DNA of 45,827 nt from an uncultured Duodenibacillus sp. (GTDB lineage Bacteria; Pseudomonadota; Gammaproteobacteria; Burkholderiales; Burkholderiaceae_F), in assembly GCA_944390145.1 (NCBI GenBank), contig CALXOY010000066.1, positions 1 through 45,827 on the forward strand, written 5' to 3'. The translations under genes and the position numbers were made by a program. Below the pieces are notes generated by a model. It saw nothing but the letters and a program-made list of their open reading frames with translations, searched no databases and was not told where the DNA came from. Shown one piece after another: positions 26,239 to 32,410 of this stretch; the stretch's first letter is position 1, and each line of letters opens with the position of its first letter.

Positions 26239-26628
26239 GACAAAGCCTCCGAGAGGATCAGACAAGTTGCAGTGATCAGCATAGACCGGTCGGAAGGAAA
26301 AAGCGGAGCACCAATCAACAATTTATGGCTGGACGTTGATTTGTTAAAGGCAAGCGGCGAATTGAAAACGTAGCAAGAACTGTCTATCAGCTTGTCGAAG
26401 CCCGGCTGGGACGCTGAAAGCAGCAATGACAAGCCGCTGCGCATGCTGAAGTCCGGCGTCCCGCGGTTGTGTTAAACAGCGGCCGACAATCTCAGCACTC
26501 AACGCCGGCCGGAGGACAGGAAGCTGTCGGTGACGGATAAAGCCGGCGAAGGTCAAAACCGCTTTAAAAATCGGTATTTTTGAGAAAACTTCACTCAACA
26601 TAATAGTAGTTATGTTGAATAAAACATG
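26239..26628. other. Long leader region upstream of the amidohydrolase
   Basis: The region holds an AATCAAC...GTTGATT inverted repeat (26313-26343) and the perfect palindrome at 26597-26618. No protein gene is supported. Confidence 0.45.
26597..26618. promoter_or_regulatory. Perfect 22-bp palindrome upstream of the amidohydrolase
   Basis: CAACATAA-N6-TTATGTTG is perfect in both 8-bp arms. A 16-bp part (26600-26615) is the inverted copy of the element at 24592-24607 near the CMD gene. A shared operator is the simplest reading. Confidence 0.55.
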
Positions 26629-26670
26629 AAAAAATGAAAAAAGCGGAGTTTTGCTTCCCCGCTTTTGTTT
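26629..26670 (-). terminator. Terminator after the 157-residue membrane protein gene
   Basis: AAAGCGG and CCGCTTT arms with an AT-rich loop are followed on the minus strand by a T-rich tail. The plus strand also ends in TTTTGTTT. Confidence 0.8.
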
Positions 26671-26705
26671 CCAGCTCTCCAAATAAAAAAGCTCGCTGCC
26701 GCCGC

Positions 26706-27179
26706 TTATTTGAATTGCATCGCAAGTCCGGCGAAGTCGTCGGCTGTGACGTCGCCCGAGAGCACTTTCACCACGTCAATCTTGAGCGCTTCCTTTTTCT
26801 GTTCGGTGGTGAGCCCCAGCGCGTCGCGTTCATTGCGGGCGCTGCGCGTTTCACGGCGAGAATCCATGGCGATCGTCAGCACGGCGTACCGGATGGCGTT
26901 TCGCTGCAGTTCGGTGCCTTCCTTGCTTTTGCCGATGCAGTCCGAAAGCCCGAACGCGGCATCCTTGTTGCCGGCCTTCACAGCCTCGGCAAACAACACG
27001 CAGGCTTTCTTTTCATCCTCGGGAGACGGATCGGACTTCATCACCAACTTGGCCTGGTTGTATTCCGTGAGGCCCGGCTCGGGATGCGGAGCAAACTGCT
27101 CCCACAATGCGGCGGCAAGAAAAAGGATGAAAAGAACCTTGGCGGCCTTTTCCTGGTCAATGTTCTTGAGGGCGGACAT
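26706..27179 (-). CDS. Uncharacterised protein with one N-terminal membrane helix
   Basis: The 157-residue protein has a charged start (MSALKNIDQEKAAK) and one hydrophobic helix (VLFILFLAAALWEQFA). A soluble helical domain with SEL1-like wording (ACVLFAEAVKAGNKDAAFGLSDCIGKS) follows and probably faces the periplasm. Two Cys in that domain could form a disulfide. No family is firmly recognised. The ribosome site is weak. It stands alone with its own terminator. Confidence 0.65.
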   Translation of the reverse strand: MSALKNIDQEKAAKVLFILFLAAALWEQFAPHPEPGLTEYNQAKLVMKSDPSPEDEKKACVLFAEAVKAGNKDAAFGLSDCIGKSKEGTELQRNAIRYAVLTIAMDSRRETRSARNERDALGLTTEQKKEALKIDVVKVLSGDVTADDFAGLAMQFK

Positions 27180-27261
27180 AGGTGCTGATCAAAAGGATTG
27201 AGGCCACGAGTCTAACGCGAAAGCAGGCGCCCAAAAAGACCCGTAGCCCCTCAAATTGCAT

Positions 27262-27298
27262 TTAGTATTTTTTGAGTTAGAACATTCAAAAATACTAA
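27262..27298. repeat. Inverted repeat TTAGTATTTTT / AAAAATACTAA
   Basis: The perfect 11-bp arms at 27262-27272 and 27288-27298 flank 15 bp. A further copy of the right arm is at 30081-30091. The arms are too AT-rich for a classical terminator. The repeat lies after the lipoprotein gene. Confidence 0.7.
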
Positions 27299-27325
27299 TG
27301 TCGGCCGGACTGCCTTGTTCTTATA

Positions 27326-27904
27326 TTAGAGAGCCGGCAGCTGACGGGCGAGGCTCACAAGGCCGTCTTCCATCACCTTGTTGAGGCCGGCGGCGAAGTG
27401 CCCCTTGTCGGTTGCCCTCTTCCATCCCGTGGCGACGCCGCTCCAGATCGTCTCGCCGGTGCGTAGGTCAACGATGTAGGTCGGCATGTCGAGTGTGCCT
27501 CCGGAGCCGTCCACAAAGCCGCAGACAACAGCGGCATCCACGCCCAGGAGATCGTGCACCACCTTAAGGCTTGCGGGATCAACCGGCTTCTGATTGAAGA
27601 CGTCGGAGGCAAGCGATCTTGACTGCAGCGCCCCGTCACCTGTCATCAAGCGGGTCATCGCTTCATTGGTTGCCATGAAGCGCAGCGACTTGTTTTTCTC
27701 CTGCAGGTAGAGCGCGAGTTCGGACTGCAGCATCGGGTGGTAGACGGCAGCAGTTGCGGCGTTTAAAACCGGCAGCATCACAATCGACTTGACCGAGCCT
27801 TTGACGTAGTTGGGATTGAGCGTGCCCTGAGCGGCCGGGTTCTTGGAAACGGCGCAGCCGGCAAGCAGCGCGGCAGCCCCCAAAAGGAAAGTCCTGCGAA
27901 ACAT
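27326..27904 (-). CDS. Putative lipoprotein
   Basis: The 192-residue protein has a lipoprotein signal (MFRRTFLLGAAALLAGC) with a lipobox LAGC and lipidation at Cys17, so it is membrane-anchored on the periplasmic side. The mature part starts with a disordered linker (AVSKNPAAQGTLN), then strand-like SIVMLPVLNAATA and alternating segments ending MPTYIVDLRTGETIWSGVATG. The SIVMLPVLN and DLRTGETIW wording resembles the CsgG/LpoB/TolB-N-like folds that assemble in the envelope. This is only a fold guess. The ATG at 27904 follows AAGAGAG. Confidence 0.7.
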   Translation of the reverse strand: MFRRTFLLGAAALLAGCAVSKNPAAQGTLNPNYVKGSVKSIVMLPVLNAATAAVYHPMLQSELALYLQEKNKSLRFMATNEAMTRLMTGDGALQSRSLASDVFNQKPVDPASLKVVHDLLGVDAAVVCGFVDGSGGTLDMPTYIVDLRTGETIWSGVATGWKRATDKGHFAAGLNKVMEDGLVSLARQLPAL

Positions 27905-28164
27905 CGTTCTCTCTTATTTGAGTTATCGGTGGCAGGGATTCTGCCAGAGGCGTCTTTACTTTGCCTTATGGCGCCCGGAGCGCCGGCTCAATTTTCAGGG
28001 CTTCAAGCGGCGGATGCCCGTGCGAAGAAATTTGAAGCCATTTAAACGCATTCCACCCACAAGCCGAGCAGAGACGTCTGGAGGGTGAATGTCCCTTCGC
28101 AGGAGTCAACTTTTTATCCCTATTATGACTATGGACATTTGATAGTTTCACACTACCAAAAAGA

Positions 28165-28183
28165 CGAGGTAAGGGTTACCTCG
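28165..28183. promoter_or_regulatory. Perfect 19-bp palindrome in the hipB upstream spacer
   Basis: CGAGGTAA-GGG-TTACCTCG has perfect 8-bp arms and a 3-base centre. No T run follows. It is a candidate operator or hairpin of a small RNA. Confidence 0.5.
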
Positions 28184-28396
28184 CATCGAAAAAACAAACT
28201 AGGCCAAGATCCGTATTCGAACCGCGCGGGGAAGCCAGGAATTGACGGGATTTTTGACGTCAGACGTAGGATGCATTTTTGATTAACTTCTCTGATTGCA
28301 ATGATTATATGATCTAAATCGTAGAATACGAGAAATAAAAGATATCCACCACGTAGAATTTAAGGAATAAACGAGGGTTTTGCCGTCGATTGCCCT

Positions 28397-28427
28397 TTGA
28401 GTCGTGTTGTGAGATAATTATCATAAT
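28397..28427 (+). promoter_or_regulatory. hipBA promoter with overlapping palindromic operator
   Basis: TTGAGT (28397-28402) and TATCAT (28419-28424) with 16-bp spacing make a fair sigma-70 promoter. GATAATTATC (28413-28422) is a perfect palindrome covering the -10 box, as expected for autorepression by a HipB-type protein. Confidence 0.5.
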
Positions 28428-28467
28428 CCGATGATTTATATCGCTTTATTCATTTGATTTAACAGTT

Positions 28468-28773
28468 ATGAGACCATCCCTCGCAGTTGAAGAATCTTTG
28501 ATAGCGCTCGGTCACAATCTGAAAGTGGCCCGTTTGAAGCGTCGCCTCCCCCAGAACGTCCTGGCCGAACGTGCCGGCGTGTCGATGTCGACCCTCTGCA
28601 AGATAGAAAACGGCAATGGCGGAGTGGCGATTGCAAGCTACGCCTCCGTGCTGATGGCGCTCGACCTCGGCACCCCCTTCTCCGAAATCGGACGCAGCGA
28701 TCCCCTGGGAATGGCTCTTGAAACCGAGACGCTTCCGAAACGCATCCGCAAGTCAGGAAAGAGCCATGCCTGA
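28468..28773 (+). CDS. hipB: HipB-like helix-turn-helix regulator
   Basis: The 101-residue protein has an XRE-type helix-turn-helix (about residues 14-70: LGHNLKVARLKRRLPQNVLAERAGVSMSTLCKIENGNGGVAIASYASVLMALD) and a basic tail (PKRIRKSGKSHA). It is the usual partner and autorepressor of HipA and overlaps its start by 8 bp (ATGCCTGA). The ATG at 28468 has no strong ribosome site. The overlap with hipA and palindromic promoter fit a toxin-antitoxin-like operon. Confidence 0.88.
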   Translation: MRPSLAVEESLIALGHNLKVARLKRRLPQNVLAERAGVSMSTLCKIENGNGGVAIASYASVLMALDLGTPFSEIGRSDPLGMALETETLPKRIRKSGKSHA

Positions 28774-30052
28774 GGTCGTTCCCATCGTCTGGGCCCGCAA
28801 GGACGAACAGGTTCCCGTCGGGCATCTCGTCTTCAACGACGCGGGAAAGCCCGGAGAGGCCATGGCGTTCCGCTACGATGAGTCGTGGCTTGCCTTGGGC
28901 TTTCCCCTGGGCAGCGACCTGCCGCTCAAGAACGCCGTCCTCTATCCCATCAACGATCCCATGGAGACGGATCCGGTGCTGGCTGTCCGTCAGGGCGTCT
29001 TCGGCTTATTCGCCGACCACCGGCCGGGAAAATGGGTGGAGGGGCTCCTGCGGCAGGCGCATTTAAATGGCATCAAAGTCGATTTGCTTGACTCAACACC
29101 CGCTGCAAGCCAAATATGGACGCGTGCAGGGCACGTCAACGGCCGGTTTTCCGCCCTCCTTCTTCCCCTAACCCACGGATTTCATTCGGAATTTTTGCCG
29201 CCGCTCCTTGAAATCACCCCTTCCGGCAAAACCTCGAAAGCGGTCAAAAATCTGGTCTCTGCTATGGAGGGGCTGCAGTCGCAGGAAAGCATCCGCAGCA
29301 AGGAGCTCGTCGAGCTGCTTCTCACTGGGGCGGTCGATCTTGGCGGCAGCACGCCCAAATGTCTGGTGCGGCTCGACAAATCCTCCACGCAATGGGTTGT
29401 GCGGCATGCCTCGGCAAGGGAACCCTTCAATTCCGCCCTTTGGACGGCTGTCACGCGCAGGCTCGCCCAGGAATGCGGGCTGAAGGTTGTGGACGGCAAG
29501 ATGATCGCCCCGCGGCTATACGCGGAAAGGCGCTTTGACCGCGCAGAAGACGGATCCCCTCTTCTGTGCCTGTCGGCCGCAACGCTGGTGAGCCGCATCA
29601 TCTCGCGCGAGCGGATCCTGCATCCAAGCCCCAAGAGCTATCTCGATATTGCCGACATCATCAACCGCTCGGGCGCGGCGCCCGCGGCAGACCTGCGGGA
29701 GCTTTTTTCGCGCCTTCTTTTTAATACGCTCACCGGCAACAACCGCGACCGGCTCGATCAGTTCTGGTTTACGCCCGAGAAGCTTGGCTGGAAGCTTCTG
29801 CCGATGTACGCCCCCTGCGCGCAGCTGCCGATTCTCTCGGCGCGGTTTTTGTCGACGCCGCTGCGGCCTGGCGTCAATATGGCCGACGGCGACGCTGCGG
29901 TGTCGCTCAGCCGGTACTTTGGCGTCAGCACCCGGGAGGCCAAATCGATGCGGCTAGAATTCATGCATACGCTTTCCGGCTGGAAAGCCGTTGCCGAGGA
30001 ACTCGGCGCGGATCTTCTGGAGCTTCGCCAGATGCAGGCCGCCTTTGAATAG
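28766..30052 (+). CDS. hipA: HipA-like protein with degenerate kinase active site
   Basis: HipA proteins are Ser/Thr kinases that phosphorylate glutamyl-tRNA synthetase or other targets and cause dormancy. The 428-residue protein has the N-terminal HipA domain (VGHLVFNDAGKPGEAMAFRYDESWL) and a Gly-rich loop (LGGSTPKCL, 192-200). The ATP-binding Lys is Arg213 (WVVRHAS, usually W-K-F/L). The catalytic D-x-H-x-K-N block reads NNRDRLDQ (325-332). The Mg-binding Asp of the P-x-Y-D motif is missing (LPMYAP, 345-350). It is probably a pseudokinase or uses another mechanism. CAGGA before the ATG supports the start. Confidence 0.88.
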   Translation: MPEVVPIVWARKDEQVPVGHLVFNDAGKPGEAMAFRYDESWLALGFPLGSDLPLKNAVLYPINDPMETDPVLAVRQGVFGLFADHRPGKWVEGLLRQAHLNGIKVDLLDSTPAASQIWTRAGHVNGRFSALLLPLTHGFHSEFLPPLLEITPSGKTSKAVKNLVSAMEGLQSQESIRSKELVELLLTGAVDLGGSTPKCLVRLDKSSTQWVVRHASAREPFNSALWTAVTRRLAQECGLKVVDGKMIAPRLYAERRFDRAEDGSPLLCLSAATLVSRIISRERILHPSPKSYLDIADIINRSGAAPAADLRELFSRLLFNTLTGNNRDRLDQFWFTPEKLGWKLLPMYAPCAQLPILSARFLSTPLRPGVNMADGDAAVSLSRYFGVSTREAKSMRLEFMHTLSGWKAVAEELGADLLELRQMQAAFE

Positions 30053-30062
30053 AAAAAGTATA

Positions 30063-30091
30063 TTTAAAGTTGCTACCTTTAAAAATACTAA
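30063..30091. promoter_or_regulatory. Palindrome and AAAAATACTAA element between hipA and the deaminase gene
   Basis: TTTAAAG-N7-CTTTAAA (30063-30083) overlaps AAAAATACTAA (30081-30091), the same 11-mer found at 27288-27298. The spacer of 53 bp is too short for much more. It may tune deaminase expression. Confidence 0.4.
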
Positions 30092-30105
30092 ATGGATGAT
30101 GCGCC

Positions 30106-30522
30106 ATGGATGTGAAAAAAGACAATGCGATGTACATGCAGATCGCTCAGATCGCCGCCAACCGCAGCTATGCAAAACGGCTCAAAGTGGGCTGCGTCAT
30201 CGTCAAAAACAACTCGATCATCAGCTTCGGCTGGAACGGCATGCCCACCGGCTACGACAACTGCTGCGAGTATGAGGTCGACGGAAAACTTGTCACCCGC
30301 CCCGAGGTTCAGCACGCTGAATTGAACGCCATCAGCAAATTGGCCTACAACGGCTATTCAAGCCACGGGGCGAGCATTTTCATCACCCATTCGCCCTGCA
30401 TGCACTGCTCGCTGCTCATCCAAAAATGCGGCATCGAGGCCGTCTACTACCACGAGATCTACCGCGACGACTCCGGCCTCAAGTTCCTGCGCTCGGCCGG
30501 CATTCACGTCGAGCAGCTTTAA
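30106..30522 (+). CDS. dCMP deaminase-like zinc enzyme
   Basis: The family converts dCMP to dUMP, feeding dTMP synthesis, using a zinc-bound water. The 138-residue protein has the zinc motifs HAE (70-72, with catalytic Glu) and PCMHC (97-101), plus VGCVIVKNNSIISFGWNGMP at the front and an allosteric-type insert with CCEYEVDG. It resembles deoxycytidylate deaminases of Gram-positives and phages more than a cytidine deaminase. It lies 53 bp after hipA on the same strand with no terminator between, so it may be part of that operon. A housekeeping role with dut, or a defence role, are both open. Confidence 0.88.
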   Translation: MDVKKDNAMYMQIAQIAANRSYAKRLKVGCVIVKNNSIISFGWNGMPTGYDNCCEYEVDGKLVTRPEVQHAELNAISKLAYNGYSSHGASIFITHSPCMHCSLLIQKCGIEAVYYHEIYRDDSGLKFLRSAGIHVEQL

Positions 30523-30538
30523 TCTACTCTGGAAAAGG

Positions 30539-30580
30539 AAAGGGCGGCTGCCGGCTTCAAACCGGACGACCGCCCTTTTT
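30539..30580. terminator. Terminator between the deaminase and hydrogenase genes
   Basis: AAGGGCGG and CCGCCCTT arms with inner CCGG pairs end in TTTTT on the plus strand. It can also work, more weakly, for the converging hydrogenase operon. Confidence 0.9.
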
Positions 30581-30599
30581 CCTGCTGAGTTGAGAAGTA

Positions 30600-32393
30600 T
30601 CAGCTCAGACGCACCTTGTCCCAAATCTCGGCGATGCCGGGATTGACCAGGGCCTTCTTGCGGTCCTTGTAGGTCGTGTGCAGCAGGGTCTCGGCGCGAT
30701 GGCTCATCGGCTTTTCGAGGAACTCCTCATAGAGCCGGATCACGTCGGGGTTGCGGTGGCTCTGACGGATCGGACGCTCGGCATCGATCTTGTAAATCGC
30801 ATTCGAGCGCGCCTCGAACTTGTCAAGGTAGTTGTTCTTCGCGCGGATCGTGCCGCCGCCGTCGATGCAGCCGCCCGGGCAGGCCATCACTTCGATGAAC
30901 TGATAGTCGCACTTGCCCTCGCGGATGTCGGCAAGCACCTTCTCGACGTTCGCGAGCCCGTGGACCACGGCAATCTTTACCTGGCCTTTTTCGCCGAGAT
31001 CGACGACGCCCTCGCGCACCCATTCGCGGCCGCGGGCGGGATCATAGACAACGTGGCCGAGTTCGCGGCCGGTCACAACATGGTAGACCGTGCGCACCGC
31101 AGCCTCCATCACGCCGCCCGTGACGCCGAAGATGGCGCCCGCGCCCGTGTTCTGCGACATGAAGGGGCTGTCGAATTCGCTTTCCGGCATCCTGCCCATA
31201 TCCATGCCGTGGCGGCGCAGCATGCGGGCGAACTCGCGCACCGTGAGCACCAGATCGGTGTCGGGCATGCCTTCGTTTTTGAGCTGCTCGCGCGCGGCCT
31301 CATCCTTTTTGGCTGTGCAGGGCATGATCGAGATGAAGCGCAACTTCTCAGGGGCGATGCCGTGCTCGCGGGCAAACCAGGTCTTGGCGAGCGACCCGAA
31401 GATGCCCTGCGGCGAGCGGGTCGAGGAAAGATGCGGGATCATGTCCGGATGCACCTTCTCGACGAAGTTGACCCAGCCCGGGCAGCAGCTCGTCATCATG
31501 GGCAGCGTGCCACCTTCGTTCAAGCGATGCAGCAGTTCCGTGCCCTCCTCCATGATGGTGACGTCGGCGGCCCAGTTGATGTCGCAGACGTAATCGGCGC
31601 CCAGGCGCTTCAAGGCGGTCACAAGACGCTTTTCGAGGTTGGCGCCTGCGGGCAGCTGAAAGCCGTCGCCCAGGGTCACGCGCACAGCCGGCGCAAAGGC
31701 CACCACGGTCTTTACCTCTGGATCGTTGAACCAGTCAAGCGCCACATCGGTCTGATCCTTTTCGCCCAACGCACCCGTCGGGCAGACGAGCGAGCACTGG
31801 CCGCACTGCACGCACTTGGCGCTGTCGGCCCACTTGCCGCCTCCCGCGATGCCCACGCCGCACTTGTTGCCGATGTCGTTCATCGTAAGCGCCGAGACGC
31901 CCTGAACCTGGCGGCAAACCTCCACGCAACGGTAGCAGCGGATGCATTTGTTTGCGTCCATCACGAGGCCGTTGGCGGACCAGTCGAGCACGCGGCGTTC
32001 GGTGAAGCGCCCGTTGCAGCCGTTGTGCTGCAGGCCGACGTAAAGCGCCAGATCCTGCAGTTCGCAGTTGCCGTGCCGCGAGCAGCTCGCGCAGTCCTGA
32101 TCATGATCGGAGAAGATCCAGGCCACCTGCCAGCGCTGCATTTCGCGGATGCGCTTGGTGCGGGTCTGCACGCGCATGCCGTTGGTGAGCGGCGTCGTGC
32201 ACGCCGTCACAATCTGTCCGCGGCCGCGGTCGTCGGTCACCTCCACCATGCAGACGCGGCAGGTGCCGGGCGTGTGGTCCAGCGGCAGATAGGCGCACAG
32301 CGTCGGGATGAAGACGCCCAGGCGTTTAGCGGCCTGCAGGATGGTCTCTCCCTCTTGAAATTCAAATTCCTTGTTGTTGATCCAGGCTTTCAT
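30600..32393 (-). CDS. hydA: [FeFe] hydrogenase catalytic subunit, NAD(P)-linked type
   Basis: This enzyme reduces protons to H2 or oxidises H2 at an H-cluster. The 597-residue protein has an N-terminal 2Fe-2S domain (Cys33, 45, 48, 65), a His-Cys3 cluster motif (HDQDCASCSRHGNC, 97-110), two 4Fe-4S sites (CIRCYRCVEVC, CVQCGQCSLVC) and the H-cluster motifs TSCCPGW, MPCTAKKDE and MACPGGCIDGGG (Cys304, 359, 505, 509). The C-terminal small-subunit-like domain is fused. The ATG at 32393 follows AAGGAG. No signal peptide, so it is cytoplasmic. Maturases HydE, HydF and HydG are not in the window. Such enzymes are rare in Betaproteobacteria. Confidence 0.95.
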   Translation of the reverse strand: MKAWINNKEFEFQEGETILQAAKRLGVFIPTLCAYLPLDHTPGTCRVCMVEVTDDRGRGQIVTACTTPLTNGMRVQTRTKRIREMQRWQVAWIFSDHDQDCASCSRHGNCELQDLALYVGLQHNGCNGRFTERRVLDWSANGLVMDANKCIRCYRCVEVCRQVQGVSALTMNDIGNKCGVGIAGGGKWADSAKCVQCGQCSLVCPTGALGEKDQTDVALDWFNDPEVKTVVAFAPAVRVTLGDGFQLPAGANLEKRLVTALKRLGADYVCDINWAADVTIMEEGTELLHRLNEGGTLPMMTSCCPGWVNFVEKVHPDMIPHLSSTRSPQGIFGSLAKTWFAREHGIAPEKLRFISIMPCTAKKDEAAREQLKNEGMPDTDLVLTVREFARMLRRHGMDMGRMPESEFDSPFMSQNTGAGAIFGVTGGVMEAAVRTVYHVVTGRELGHVVYDPARGREWVREGVVDLGEKGQVKIAVVHGLANVEKVLADIREGKCDYQFIEVMACPGGCIDGGGTIRAKNNYLDKFEARSNAIYKIDAERPIRQSHRNPDVIRLYEEFLEKPMSHRAETLLHTTYKDRKKALVNPGIAEIWDKVRLS

Positions 32394-32410
32394 GGCTGCA
32401 TCTCCTTGAA

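Larger units (their letters stand above)
27905..28467. other. 563-bp AT-rich spacer between the lipoprotein gene and hipB
   Basis: The composition is clearly more AT-rich than the surroundings. It holds a perfect palindrome (28165-28183), a GACGTC site and the hipB promoter. A short open frame around 28085-28282 has no ribosome site or protein-like character. The region could be a remnant of an insertion or house a small RNA. Confidence 0.5.

Noticed and set aside
27262..27298. Inverted repeat as a classical rho-independent terminator
   Set aside because: The stem has almost no GC pairs, so it is listed as a repeat instead.
28085..28282. Short open frame in the AT-rich spacer before hipB
   Set aside because: No ribosome site and it reads through a perfect palindrome; composition looks non-coding.
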